A stretch of DNA of 64,000 nt from Emcibacter sp. (GCA_021774785.1 JAJFIQ010000021.1:1-64000), one strand, 5' to 3'; shown: positions 53,485 through 62,464, numbered from the stretch's first letter. Notes: generated from the sequence alone by a model not told the origin. Numbers and translations: made by a program.

Positions 53485-53512
53485 TAAAAAAACCGCGCTT
53501 ACAGTTGCGCGG
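53485..53512 (-). terminator. Terminator-like hairpin in the GTA leader (possible attenuator)
   Basis: On the minus strand ACCGCGC pairs exactly with GCGCGGT (7 bp, GC-rich, 8-nt loop) and is followed by seven T. It ends 17 bp before the gp1 start codon. No minus-strand gene lies between it and the predicted promoter, so it cannot serve an upstream gene in this gap. Confidence 0.75.
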
Positions 53513-53804
53513 TATAGCTTTAGGGGCAGAACCCTGTTTTGGTATGATGGGTGGTTGGCCTTCCCAAGTGCCAATTTCCGACCATGTAATAAAGACTACA
53601 GTATCGCCCCCGATTTGTCAAGAATTAAATCCTATTTATTCCTATAATTAATTATATATACCGCTTTTATGGGGCGGATGATGGTTTTGATATAATTTTG
53701 ACAGTGTCTTGAATAGACTATAAGATAATGCTTAATTAGTTAAGTTTAGTGCGGTTAGGATTAGAGTCTCCATTTTTTGCAAATTATATAATGGGAGAAT
53801 AATC
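53513..53804. other. Divergent control region of the GTA cluster and TPR gene
   Basis: With the leader hairpin this makes 337 bp without a gene. It contains a predicted minus-strand promoter (53593-53621), a CtrA-like TTAA-N7-TTAT (53625-53639, one base off) and a small stem TTGGC/GCCAA at 53555-53574 within the GTA leader. The half next to the TPR gene is AT-rich, with no clear plus-strand promoter. Confidence 0.45.
53593..53621 (-). promoter_or_regulatory. Predicted sigma-70 promoter of the GTA cluster
   Basis: On the minus strand TTGACA (53621-53616), an exact -35 box, is followed after 17 bp by TAGTCT (53598-53593), a 3/6 match to the -10 box. Transcription would begin near 53587 and give a 120-nt leader that contains the terminator-like hairpin. 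Confidence 0.5.
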
Positions 53805-55391
53805 ATGATATTTGCCAAAAAACTAACAGCTGCTTGTTATATCATCATATATGGCTGCTTATTTTCACATACTGGGTTAGCATCTGATGAAAAACCCACT
53901 AACTTCCAATTCTCCAATAGCTGCGCGAGTGGTTTGCAGGAGGAATTCAACAGAGGGGTAAGGTTATTACATTCCTTTGAGTATCCTGAAACAACAAAAA
54001 TATTTGCAGGCATATTAGAAAAAGACCCAAATTGTGCAATGGCCTATTGGGGAACCGCCATGAGCATTTGGCATCCGCTTTGGGCGCCCCCCAGTAAAGC
54101 AGACTTGCAAGCGGGGGCAAAGGTTTTGGAAAAGGCGAAAGAGCTTAAAGCGACCCAAAGGGAACGTGACTATCTTGATGCCTTATCAGTTTTCTTTTCC
54201 AGCACGGATATTAACACTAATGATTCTCGTGCTAGGGAACATTCGAAAAAGATGAAGGCCATTCATGAAAAATATGGAAGTGAGGATGTGGATGCGAGCG
54301 TATTTTATGCCCTGTCTTTGCTAGGCTCCGCTGATCCAAGGGATAAAACTTATAAAAATCAATTTTATTCAGGGAAAATACTAAAAAAAATTCAGATATC
54401 TAATCCAACCCATCCGGGTGTACTGCATTATACTATTCATTCTTTTGATTTTCCGGGACTGGCTCACTATGCTCTGGCTCATGCAAAGAAATATGCAAGT
54501 GTCGCGAAGGATTCTGCCCATGCTCAACATATGCCAGCCCATATATTCACTCGTCTTGGACTATGGGAAATGTCTCTGGCTTCAAACCATGATGCCATAA
54601 AGTCAGCAGCTGACTATACCAGAAGTGCACATTTAAAAACGCATTATGATGAAGGTCTGCATAGTATGGATTATTTGATGTATGCCATGCTACAGACCGG
54701 CCGCGACAAGGAGGCACGGGACCTGTTGGAAAAGCTTACGTCGATCAATGGAATTAAAAATTTTAAAGTGGCCTTTGCCTATGCTTGTTCGTATGCGCGA
54801 TACACATTAGAACGCAGAGCTTGGAGAGAAGCCAGCCAGATAAGGCTTGTGGTTCAAGATTTTCCGTGGGAAAAATTTCCCTGGGCTGAATCTATTCATT
54901 ATTTTGCCCGTGGCATAGGGGCCGCCCGAAGCGGACAAATTGAACAGGCAAAAGCAGAATTAGCTGTCATTAAAAGGCTTCAAAAAGCTTTGACGGGTAC
55001 CGAGTATTTATATTGGCATGTAGAGGCGCAGGTACAGGCTAATGTGGTTACATCGTGGATTATGTTGAAGGAAGGCAAGACAGAAGAAGCCCTTGAATTA
55101 GCCAATGATGCCGCCGATCGCGAAGACGCGGTAGACAAGGCCCCCTTAACGCCGGGGGAAGTCATACCCGCCAGAGAACTTTATGGGGATATGCTTTTCG
55201 AAGTGGGAAAATATGAGGAAGCATTGCAGCAATACCAGATTGTTTTGGAAGGCTCTCCTAATCGACTTAATGCGCTTCGCGGGGTTGCCTTGTCAGCAAA
55301 AGCGGCAGGAAAATCCGGTATCGCCCGTGATTATACTGGGATAATACGGAACCAAACTAAATTTGGCGACAGAAAAATTTCAGGACTTTAG
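53805..55391 (+). CDS. Exported tetratricopeptide repeat protein
   Basis: 528 aa with a signal peptide (hydrophobic 9-25, cleavage probably after GLA near 26). The mature protein has TPR-like helical pairs throughout: FNRGVRLLHSFEYPETTKIFAGILEKDPNCAMAYWGTAMSIWHPLW near the N-terminus and LYGDMLFEVGKYEEALQQYQIVLEGSPNRLNALRGVALSAKAAG near the C-terminus. The middle has a His-rich stretch (HAQHMPAHIFTRLGLWEMSLASNHDAI). The family is widespread and its role is unknown. It is divergent from the GTA cluster and overlaps the next gene tail to tail by 4 bp. Confidence 0.85.
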   Translation: MIFAKKLTAACYIIIYGCLFSHTGLASDEKPTNFQFSNSCASGLQEEFNRGVRLLHSFEYPETTKIFAGILEKDPNCAMAYWGTAMSIWHPLWAPPSKADLQAGAKVLEKAKELKATQRERDYLDALSVFFSSTDINTNDSRAREHSKKMKAIHEKYGSEDVDASVFYALSLLGSADPRDKTYKNQFYSGKILKKIQISNPTHPGVLHYTIHSFDFPGLAHYALAHAKKYASVAKDSAHAQHMPAHIFTRLGLWEMSLASNHDAIKSAADYTRSAHLKTHYDEGLHSMDYLMYAMLQTGRDKEARDLLEKLTSINGIKNFKVAFAYACSYARYTLERRAWREASQIRLVVQDFPWEKFPWAESIHYFARGIGAARSGQIEQAKAELAVIKRLQKALTGTEYLYWHVEAQVQANVVTSWIMLKEGKTEEALELANDAADREDAVDKAPLTPGEVIPARELYGDMLFEVGKYEEALQQYQIVLEGSPNRLNALRGVALSAKAAGKSGIARDYTGIIRNQTKFGDRKISGL

Positions 55392-56164
55392 TCTGATTTT
55401 TTCAGGATTTTCTTTGCCACATTGACCACATCGCCGGTGAAGTTGAGCATTTTCTGACCGCCATCCACTGGTATGGTGGTACCGTTGATTGATAGTGTGG
55501 TGATCAGAAGATGGGCAGTCTGTGCAATATCATCTACTTTGAGCGGTTCGCCCACAAAATTCAGATGGCTGGCCAGCTCGAAATTATCTGCGCTCTGGGT
55601 GCTGCTGATCAGGGTCAGGCCCGGTGCGATACCATTGACCCGTACTTTTGGGCTTAAGGCCTGAGCCATGGTTTCTGTTGCACCCAAAAGGGCATATTTG
55701 CTTAACGTATAGGAATGAAAATCAGGATTCAGGGCAAAAACCTTGCTGTCGATAATATTGATAACACTCCCTTTTTCACCGACTGGGATCAGATTATACA
55801 GGGCGCGGGCCAGTTGCATGGGGGCGCGCAGGTTAACATTCTGATGCGAGGCAAAGCTCGTTTCTGTGAAATCAAGAATGCTGTCATCCATAAATTGCGA
55901 TGCGTTATTGATCACATGGCGCAGGGGATGATCAGGATGGCTGCAGTCGGATAATAGCGTTTCGACTTTTTCATATTGATCAAGATCACATTGAACTATT
56001 TCGCCGTTGCCGCCATTTGTCTGAATGTCTTTTAGGGTCGCTATCGCATCAGCTTTGTCCGTATGATAATGTAGATAGATATAATATCCTTTGTGGGCCA
56101 ACAGTTCGGCTAGGCATTTTCCTATGCGTTTGCAGGCGGCTGTTATAAGGATAGCTTCTGCCAT
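55388..56164 (-). CDS. SDR-family oxidoreductase, pteridine reductase-like
   Basis: 258 aa. The Rossmann start ILITAACKRIGKCLAELLA has the TxxxKRIG form of pteridine reductases and FolM rather than the usual TGxxxGIG. The catalytic residues are in NNAS, the Ser of INIIDSKV and YTLSK. PGLTLISS and VDGGQKM complete the fold. Start and the upstream stop overlap as TAATG, so it is translationally coupled to a PTPS-like gene. Reduction of a dihydropterin with NADPH is the likely activity. Confidence 0.82.
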   Translation of the reverse strand: MAEAILITAACKRIGKCLAELLAHKGYYIYLHYHTDKADAIATLKDIQTNGGNGEIVQCDLDQYEKVETLLSDCSHPDHPLRHVINNASQFMDDSILDFTETSFASHQNVNLRAPMQLARALYNLIPVGEKGSVINIIDSKVFALNPDFHSYTLSKYALLGATETMAQALSPKVRVNGIAPGLTLISSTQSADNFELASHLNFVGEPLKVDDIAQTAHLLITTLSINGTTIPVDGGQKMLNFTGDVVNVAKKILKKSD

Positions 56165-56706
56165 TAAAGATCCAGATCATTGATGGACATGTCAGGCCGT
56201 TGCCACCATGGGGGTTCCGTTCCGTCATAATGATCGGTACAGATGACTTGGCTCGGATCACCGCTAAAGGAGACGGTGTTGGTAGGTGTTTCAACAATTT
56301 CAACCTTGCTGCAACGTACGGTAAGGCCCTGATTCAGCATAAGCACATTGATTTTCGACATGAAACAGGCGGCGAGTATTTCCGTAGTCGGATCACCCGG
56401 TGTTATCATGATGTGCTTTAGATTTTCAGGCTCACTTTCTTTGAAATAATCCAGCATCTGATCCTGACTTGAAAGTTGCAGGCTGTGATCCACATGATTG
56501 TCGATCCATTCGTGCCAGACCTTCTTAAGCACCGCAAAAGGGGCCATCATATTCACCGCTCCATCCAAGGTGTCATTACCCGTGGAGACCAGAGTGACTT
56601 TCACATATTCATTATGGCCATGGGGTACGAAACACCGGCTGTTCTTGATATTGAACAGACGATGGCTCATGCAGTATCGGCGGGTAAAACAAATTTCAAA
56701 GCTCAT
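56164..56706 (-). CDS. 6-pyruvoyl-tetrahydropterin synthase/QueD-like protein
   Basis: 180 aa, longer than the 120-140 aa typical of QueD. The zinc histidines are H15 (MSHRLF), H29 and H31 (VPHGHNEY), with C25 just before as candidate catalytic Cys. The catalytic Asp/His pair is in NHVDHS (71-74), and the pterin-anchoring Glu is in ETPTN (about 137). It acts on dihydroneopterin triphosphate. The coupled pteridine reductase-like gene suggests a reduced-pterin product rather than queuosine. Confidence 0.82.
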   Translation of the reverse strand: MSFEICFTRRYCMSHRLFNIKNSRCFVPHGHNEYVKVTLVSTGNDTLDGAVNMMAPFAVLKKVWHEWIDNHVDHSLQLSSQDQMLDYFKESEPENLKHIMITPGDPTTEILAACFMSKINVLMLNQGLTVRCSKVEIVETPTNTVSFSGDPSQVICTDHYDGTEPPWWQRPDMSINDLDL

Positions 56707-56746
56707 ATTGGGCTTGATAACTCAGTCACATCGATGAGTCCAGAAT

Positions 56747-57436
56747 TTAATGACCCAAACGGTAACCACCGGCTTCGGTAATCAGAATGGTAGCAGATGC
56801 GGGATTAGGCTCAATTTTCTGGCGCAGTCGATAGATATGGGTTTCCAGCGTATGGGTGGTCACCCCGGCATTATAACCCCATACCTCATCCAGTAAAACA
56901 TCGCGGCTGATGGGGTTGCCGTCGGAACGTTTCAGATATTTCAGGATCGCGGTCTCTTTTTCCGTAAGCCGTATCAGATCCTGTGTATCGCGATTGGTAA
57001 GTGTTTTGTTTCCCGGTTTGAAATAATAAGGGCCAATGATAAAAGACGCATCTTCGCTGATGGCATGTTGCCGTAGTTGTGCGCGGACGCGGGCCAAAAG
57101 AATGCCGAATTTGAAGGGTTTCGTCACATAGTCATTGGCACCAGCATCCAGCCCAAGAATCGTATCACTGTCACTGTCATTGGCAGTCAGCATGATAATA
57201 GGGATCTTGATGCTGGATTTGCGCATCATGCGACAGACTTCCCGCCCGTCAAGATCAGGCAAACCCACATCAAGTATAATAAGATCAAACTTACCCTCTT
57301 TGGCCACGTTGAGGCCATCCATGCCCGTTCCAGCCTCAGTCGTGGAAAATTCTTCGTGGAAGGCAAGCTGTTCGGCTAACGTACCGCGAAGTTCTTCGTC
57401 ATCATCCACCAGTAAAATATTATAACTCTGATCCAT
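56747..57436 (-). CDS. OmpR-family response regulator
   Basis: 229 aa. The receiver domain (about 5-120) has the acidic cluster DDDEE (11-15), phospho-acceptor D56 (LIILDVGLPDLDG) and K106 (YVTKPF). The winged-helix DNA-binding domain (about 130-228) shows LTEKETAILKYLKRSDGNPISRDVLLDEVWGYNAGVTTHTLETHIYRLRQKIE. No kinase gene is adjacent, so it is an orphan here. It lies 40 bp upstream of the PTPS-like gene on the same strand. Confidence 0.93.
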   Translation of the reverse strand: MDQSYNILLVDDDEELRGTLAEQLAFHEEFSTTEAGTGMDGLNVAKEGKFDLIILDVGLPDLDGREVCRMMRKSSIKIPIIMLTANDSDSDTILGLDAGANDYVTKPFKFGILLARVRAQLRQHAISEDASFIIGPYYFKPGNKTLTNRDTQDLIRLTEKETAILKYLKRSDGNPISRDVLLDEVWGYNAGVTTHTLETHIYRLRQKIEPNPASATILITEAGGYRLGH

Positions 57437-57519
57437 GACTTAATCCTGTTATTTTTTGCAGTGTCACATTATACATGCCAATATAACATATATTTAATGA
57501 TGACCTAATGGAATAGAAT

Positions 57520-58668
57520 ATGGCGATTATGCCGCCCACTACAAGTGACAAGGACGTTAAAAGCCTGATTGATCACAATATTGTGACAGTTGAGCGCGCC
57601 GCATCCGACCTCAGGCGTGGCCTTGCGGTGGTGATCAGTGATGGTAAATCTGTCATTCTTGTGCAGTCGGCAGAATTGCTGGCTGATTTGTGGATTGAAA
57701 GATTTCGCAGTCTATCGGGAACTGAGCCTTTGGTAGGGCTGACAAAAACGCGTGCCAATGTTCTTCATATTTCACCCCGTAGTGGCGATGTCGCACTGGT
57801 AAAAATGTCCAAGCATATGGATTGTGCTGTCATTCAGTCTATGGCTGACCCGGCGGATGATCTTAGGCGGCCGATGCTTGGCCCTTATCACGTGGCGCAA
57901 CAGGGGGCAGAAGCCATCCATGAAGCAGGGTTGAAATTATGCAAGATTGCCAAGCTACTCCCGGCTGCTTTATTCTCCATATTTTTGCCAACAGAAGATG
58001 GTCGCCTGTGGGCCAATGATAAAGGTCTGTTGCATGTCACCGCGAAAGATGTTCTGCGTTTTGATCATAATGATGCTGAGGGCTTGCGTAAGGTTACCGC
58101 CGCTAAAGTTCCACTTAACGGAGCAGAAAAAACCACCATGGTAGCGTTTCGCCCCGACGATGGCGGGACGGAGCATTTTGCTTTGATTATTGGTGACCCC
58201 AATCGTCATGACCCTGTACTTACCCGCATTCATTCGGAATGTTTTACCGGCGATTTGCTGGGCTCGTTGAAATGCGATTGTGGTGAACAATTGAATGGTG
58301 CTGTCAAGCATATGCAAGAAGCTGGTGGTGGCCTGTTGCTGTATCTGGCACAGGAAGGGCGGGGTATCGGCCTGATCAATAAGCTGCGCGCCTATCAGTT
58401 ACAGGATCAGGGATTTGATACGGTGGATGCTAACGAGCGGTTAGGGTTCCATTCGGATGAACGCATTTTCGCGCCAGCGGCTCAGATGTTGAAAATACTG
58501 GGATTTTCCAAAGTGCGTTTATTGACCAATAACCCTCTAAAGGTTCAGGGGTTGGAGGCACATGACGTAACGGTGACGGAACGGGTCAAGCATGCCTTTC
58601 CTTCTAATGCCCATAATGATCATTACTTAAAGACAAAAAAGAAACGCTCAGGGCATCTATTGTCCTGA
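57520..58668 (+). CDS. GTP cyclohydrolase II family protein (RibA) with N-terminal extension
   Basis: 382 aa. Residues about 190-375 are a GTP cyclohydrolase II domain, with zinc cysteines in HSECFTGDLLGSLKCDCGEQL, the substrate loop LYLAQEGRGIGLINKLRAYQLQDQG and LTNNPLKVQGL. The enzyme opens GTP for riboflavin synthesis. Residues 1-185 are an extension that is vaguely RibB-like (VERAASDLRRGLAVVISDG) but lacks its active-site acidic cluster, as in other alphaproteobacterial RibA proteins. It is divergent from the response regulator gene. Confidence 0.88.
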   Translation: MAIMPPTTSDKDVKSLIDHNIVTVERAASDLRRGLAVVISDGKSVILVQSAELLADLWIERFRSLSGTEPLVGLTKTRANVLHISPRSGDVALVKMSKHMDCAVIQSMADPADDLRRPMLGPYHVAQQGAEAIHEAGLKLCKIAKLLPAALFSIFLPTEDGRLWANDKGLLHVTAKDVLRFDHNDAEGLRKVTAAKVPLNGAEKTTMVAFRPDDGGTEHFALIIGDPNRHDPVLTRIHSECFTGDLLGSLKCDCGEQLNGAVKHMQEAGGGLLLYLAQEGRGIGLINKLRAYQLQDQGFDTVDANERLGFHSDERIFAPAAQMLKILGFSKVRLLTNNPLKVQGLEAHDVTVTERVKHAFPSNAHNDHYLKTKKKRSGHLLS

Positions 58669-58687
58669 TGAATGAGTATTCTATTTG

Positions 58688-59869
58688 ATGAGACCTGATT
58701 TTTCCCCAAGAATCATGGCGATACTGCTGGCGGCGCTTGTAGCGTTGACACCGTTTTCCATTGATACCTATCTACCCGCCATGCCGGCGATGGCCAGCTA
58801 TTTTGGCACCACTATTGGTATGGTGGAAATGACGGTGGGGGCCTTTTTCATGGGTTATGCCATGGGGCAGCTTGTGGGTGGGCCATTATCCGATCATTAT
58901 GGCCGCAGACGGGTAGGTGGGCCGGGTGTGGTAATCTTCTTTCTGGCCACGGTTGGGATTATATTTGCGCCCAATATTGAAAGTGCTATTTTGGGACGCT
59001 TTATCCAAGCCTTTGGCGGCGGCTTTGTCACCGTGATAGCACCATCGGTGGTCCGTGACCGCTTTACGGGCAAAGATGCGGCCAGGATGTTTGCCCTGAT
59101 CGGGGTTGTAATGATGCTGGCACCACTGGTAGCCCCGGCAGTGGGGGCAGTTTTGCTAAAATTCTCCAATTGGCAGATGATCTTTGTTTTCCTCGGCTGT
59201 TATGCCTTGATTTCCTTATGTATTATATTCCTGTGTTTGCCGGAACGGAAAAAGGCACTGACTGAAAAACTAAATATGGCAAAAGTCTGGGACGGCTACC
59301 GTCGGGTGCTGAACAACCGCAAGGCCGTAGGTTATATGATTACGCAGACCTTTAGTTCCGGTGTGATGTTTATATTTCTCACCGGGGCGGCGTTCGCCTA
59401 TATCACTTATCTTGGTGTATCAACGGATTTGTTCCCGTTTGTGTTCGGGGCCAATATTGTAACCATGATGATGTTCAACCGCCTCAATCCAATTTTACTC
59501 AATATCTTCAGTCCCCATCAGTTGATCGGAGCGGGGGTTACCATACAACTAATGGCCAGCGCTGTATTGTGGGCCGGACAATTCATTGATCCGCACAATA
59601 TATATATGGTGGTGCCGATGGTTATGGTGGCAGTCGGCGTATCAGGAATTACCATGCCTAATAGCTTTGCGTGTTTTCTGGAGGATTTCGAAGATAACAG
59701 CGGTTCTGCAACGGCTATTCTGGGGACAAGTCAATTTGTCGTGGGGGCAATATTAGGGGTTGTTCTTGGGCTATTGCACAGTGAAAATATTCTTCCTATG
59801 ACCACATTGATGTTGCTGTCGAGCATTGTTGCTGTTCTCAGTTACCGCTTGCTTGCTAACCGGAAATAA
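58688..59869 (+). CDS. Multidrug efflux MFS transporter, Bcr/CflA-type
   Basis: 393 aa from the ATG at 58688; the TTG at 58685 is not needed. Twelve hydrophobic segments are visible. The N-terminus PFSIDTYLPAMPAMASYFGTT and MGYAMGQLVGGPLSDHYGRRRV is the DHA1/Bcr signature, and AFGGGFVTVIAPSVVRDRF is motif C-like. It exports small toxic compounds by proton antiport; the substrate is unknown. It starts 19 bp after the RibA-like stop, so may share its transcript. Confidence 0.92.
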   Translation: MRPDFSPRIMAILLAALVALTPFSIDTYLPAMPAMASYFGTTIGMVEMTVGAFFMGYAMGQLVGGPLSDHYGRRRVGGPGVVIFFLATVGIIFAPNIESAILGRFIQAFGGGFVTVIAPSVVRDRFTGKDAARMFALIGVVMMLAPLVAPAVGAVLLKFSNWQMIFVFLGCYALISLCIIFLCLPERKKALTEKLNMAKVWDGYRRVLNNRKAVGYMITQTFSSGVMFIFLTGAAFAYITYLGVSTDLFPFVFGANIVTMMMFNRLNPILLNIFSPHQLIGAGVTIQLMASAVLWAGQFIDPHNIYMVVPMVMVAVGVSGITMPNSFACFLEDFEDNSGSATAILGTSQFVVGAILGVVLGLLHSENILPMTTLMLLSSIVAVLSYRLLANRK

Positions 59870-59871
59870 TA

Positions 59872-60894
59872 TCATAGCATATTATGCTTTTTTAGTTGAT
59901 GGCGGAGCTGATGATAGGTAAGGCTCAAGAATTTAGCCGTATCGCGCTGGTTATATTTACTGCTTTCCAGGGCATCTTCTAAGATAGTACGTTCAAAGGT
60001 GGCTGTCGCCTGACCGTAATCAACGGGCGTGCCGTCTAGGAGTGGCGTTTGTACCCGTGATACTTCAGACTTTCCATTTTTTTCTTTTCGTATTATTGAC
60101 TGTGGACGGAAGGGGGATTGGAACGGGTCTATCTCGATGGTATCCACCGGTGCATATTCGTCTTCGGAATGATAAACGGCACGCTCAATAACATTTTTCA
60201 ATTCGCGAATATTGCCGGGCCAGTTATGTTGCATCAGGGCATCAACCATATCATCGGAGAAGCCGGGGAAACTCATCCATTCCCTTTCCTGTGCCACCCT
60301 TTGGCCAAATTGAAAAGCCAGCAGTAGAATATCATCTCGCCGATGGCGCAAGGGTGGCAGGGTTATGACATCAAGTGCCAACCGGTCGAGCAGGTCATGG
60401 CGAAAGTCACCCCGATCTGCGGCGGTGGGCAGATCAATATTGGTGGCACCGATAATCCTGACATCTGTCTGTTGGGTCTTGTTGCTGCCAATGCGTTGAA
60501 AAGTACCATATTCTGTTACCCGTAGTAATTTTTCCTGTGCCGATAGTGATGTGGTGGCAATCTCGTCGAGAAATAATGTGCCGTTGTGGGCCTCTTCAAA
60601 ACGGCCAATACGCCGGACGTTAGCACCGGTAAAAGACCCGGCCTCGTGACCAAATAATTCTGATTCCAACAGATTTTCCGGCAAGGCCGCGCAATTGACC
60701 TGAATGAAGTTTCTTTCCCAGCGGGGTGACAAAAAATGCAGACGGGCGGCGATTAATTCCTTACCCGTTCCCCGTTCCCCAATAACCAGAACGGGTCGAT
60801 CATGTTTAGCCGCCCGGCTGCATTGGTCGATAATTTCCAAAAAGGCAGGGCTTTCGCCGATAATAGTTTGGTCCTGTGGTGCTTTTAAGCGCAT
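59872..60894 (-). CDS. pspF: Sigma-54-dependent activator PspF
   Basis: 340 aa, no N-terminal sensory domain, as in PspF. The AAA+ domain has Walker A GERGTGKE (39-46), the sigma-54 contact loop GSFTGA (86-91; usual form GAFTGA), Walker B GTLFLDEI (about 105) and RFRHDLL-type DFRHDLLDRLA. The C-terminal Fis-type helix-turn-helix is NQRDTAKFLSLTYHQLRHQLKKH. It activates the divergent psp operon when released by PspA. Confidence 0.93.
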   Translation of the reverse strand: MRLKAPQDQTIIGESPAFLEIIDQCSRAAKHDRPVLVIGERGTGKELIAARLHFLSPRWERNFIQVNCAALPENLLESELFGHEAGSFTGANVRRIGRFEEAHNGTLFLDEIATTSLSAQEKLLRVTEYGTFQRIGSNKTQQTDVRIIGATNIDLPTAADRGDFRHDLLDRLALDVITLPPLRHRRDDILLLAFQFGQRVAQEREWMSFPGFSDDMVDALMQHNWPGNIRELKNVIERAVYHSEDEYAPVDTIEIDPFQSPFRPQSIIRKEKNGKSEVSRVQTPLLDGTPVDYGQATATFERTILEDALESSKYNQRDTAKFLSLTYHQLRHQLKKHNML

Positions 60895-61018
60895 ATTGCC
60901 AATTTTTAATAATTTTCACTAATTTATAGTGTATTTCACTAATTTAGTTTAAGCAAGAAAAATACTTACTATTGGGAATTTTTCATATAAAACAATAAGT
61001 TATAATTTTTAAAATAAA

Positions 61019-61035
61019 TTGGCACGGTCCCTGCA
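61019..61035 (+). promoter_or_regulatory. Sigma-54 promoter of the psp operon
   Basis: TTGGCACGGTCCCTGCA has the invariant GG and GC elements exactly 10 bp apart (61021-61022 and 61033-61034) and a near-perfect -24 box. It lies 53 bp upstream of the pspA ATG, between divergent pspF and pspA. Confidence 0.9.
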
Positions 61036-61088
61036 ATGTAATGGATGAGTACCACGAGAGGGGTGCAATTTTATTATGGAGAAAGAAC

Positions 61089-61769
61089 ATGGGCATTTTT
61101 ACACGCCTCACCGACATCGTAAATTCAAATATCAATCATATTTTGGATAAGGCAGAAGACCCTGCTAAAATGATCCGCATGATGGTTCAGGAAATGGAAG
61201 ACACTCTGGTGGAAGTTCGTTCCTCCGCTGCGCGTGTTATTGCCGACCGTAAGGAACTTGACCGTAATATGGTGCGTCTCAGTGATGCACAGGTACAATG
61301 GTATGAAAAAGCAGAATTGGCCCTGAGTAAGGATCGTGAAGACCTTGCCAATGCTGCATTGGTTGAGCGGGCAAAACTTGCTGAAATGAGTGCAAGTCTG
61401 GAAGAAGACCGGGAACCATTGGATGAAGCCCTGAAAAAATACGAAGGTGATATCATCAGTCTGGAAGCCAAAATTAAGGAAGCCAAACAAAAGCAACGTT
61501 CGCTTGTTGAGCGGCAGGAGAGTGCTACTAGTCAGTTAAAAGTTCGTCAAAAACTTTATGATGACCGGATTGGGGACGTTATGGTCCGCTTTACACAGAT
61601 GGAAAAACGTGTTGATGATACGGAAAGCCGTGTTGAAGCCGCTGACCTTGGACGGGAAAAGACTTTGGATCAGGAATTTTCAAATCTTGAATCCCAGGAG
61701 AATGTAGCGGAGGATCTGGCAGAGCTGAAAGCAAAAATGGCTAAAAGCAAAACGTCTGATAAGAAATAG
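61089..61769 (+). CDS. pspA: Phage shock protein A
   Basis: 226 aa from the ATG at 61089, preceded by GGAG at 7 nt; the frame stays open to 61041 but the promoter lies there. It is a PspA/IM30 coiled-coil protein: MGIFTRLTDIVNSNINHILDKAEDPAKMIRMMVQEMEDTLVEVRSSAA is the membrane-binding helix and hairpin start. It stabilises stressed inner membrane and holds PspF inactive. Confidence 0.97.
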   Translation: MGIFTRLTDIVNSNINHILDKAEDPAKMIRMMVQEMEDTLVEVRSSAARVIADRKELDRNMVRLSDAQVQWYEKAELALSKDREDLANAALVERAKLAEMSASLEEDREPLDEALKKYEGDIISLEAKIKEAKQKQRSLVERQESATSQLKVRQKLYDDRIGDVMVRFTQMEKRVDDTESRVEAADLGREKTLDQEFSNLESQENVAEDLAELKAKMAKSKTSDKK

Positions 61770-61813
61770 TTATATTCCCTGATGGGGATTTAGAAGCAAG
61801 AAAGGTTCAAGTT

Positions 61814-62026
61814 ATGGAAACTCTCGGTGTCCTATTTATGGTAGTAGTCGCGCCCTTGATGATTATTTTCCACTATACGACAAAATGGAAACAGTCCAAG
61901 ACTCTGACTTCAGAAGATGAAAAGATTCTGACCGAATTGTGGGACAGTGCGGAAAGAATAGAGGATCGCATACGGAATATCGAACGTATTTTGGATGCTG
62001 AATCACCTGATTGGAGGGCAAAATAA
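61814..62026 (+). CDS. pspB: Phage shock protein B
   Basis: 70 aa. One transmembrane helix (about 4-24: LGVLFMVVVAPLMIIFHYTT) is followed by a coiled coil (LTELWDSAERIEDRIRNIERILDAESPDWR), which matches PspB closely, including the final DxExPxWR. It works with PspC to sense membrane stress. Its stop overlaps the pspC start as TAATG. Confidence 0.95.
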   Translation: METLGVLFMVVVAPLMIIFHYTTKWKQSKTLTSEDEKILTELWDSAERIEDRIRNIERILDAESPDWRAK

Positions 62027-62433
62027 TGGCAGAACATCATTATAATGGACCACCACGATACAATAAACTCTATCTGGATAAGAAGAACGGAAAAGTATGC
62101 GGGGTTTGTGCTGGAATTGCTGATTATAGCGGCATTGACAGAACTGTCGTCAGGATAGTTGCGATCCTTGGCCTTATTTCTCCCGCTAGTGGTGTTGTTA
62201 TCATAGCTTACTGCCTGATGTGCTGGCTACTGGATCCAAAACCATCAGATATGTTTGAAAGCAAAGAAGAAGACGAATTCTGGAAAGGTGTTCGCACACA
62301 ACCAAAAAATACAATCCGCGACGTGCGTCATAAATTCCGGGAAATTGAGCGCCGTCTTAGGGCAACGGAAGCCCATGTGACCTCACGGGAATATAATCTT
62401 CATAAAGAATTTGAAGACCTGAAGAAAAAATAA
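62026..62433 (+). CDS. pspC: Phage shock protein C
   Basis: 135 aa from the ATG at 62026, with GGAGGG 7 nt upstream; the in-frame TTG at 62011 is less likely. The PspC domain NKLYLDKKNGKVCGVCAGIADYSGIDRTVVRIVAILGLISPASGVVIIAYCLMCWLLDP (about 13-71) is followed by a coiled coil (IRDVRHKFREIERRLRATEAHVTS). It is an integral membrane stress sensor that acts with PspB. Confidence 0.95.
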   Translation: MAEHHYNGPPRYNKLYLDKKNGKVCGVCAGIADYSGIDRTVVRIVAILGLISPASGVVIIAYCLMCWLLDPKPSDMFESKEEDEFWKGVRTQPKNTIRDVRHKFREIERRLRATEAHVTSREYNLHKEFEDLKKK

Positions 62434-62464
62434 CATCAGGTTGCTTTAAAAAAGGAGCAGAAAA

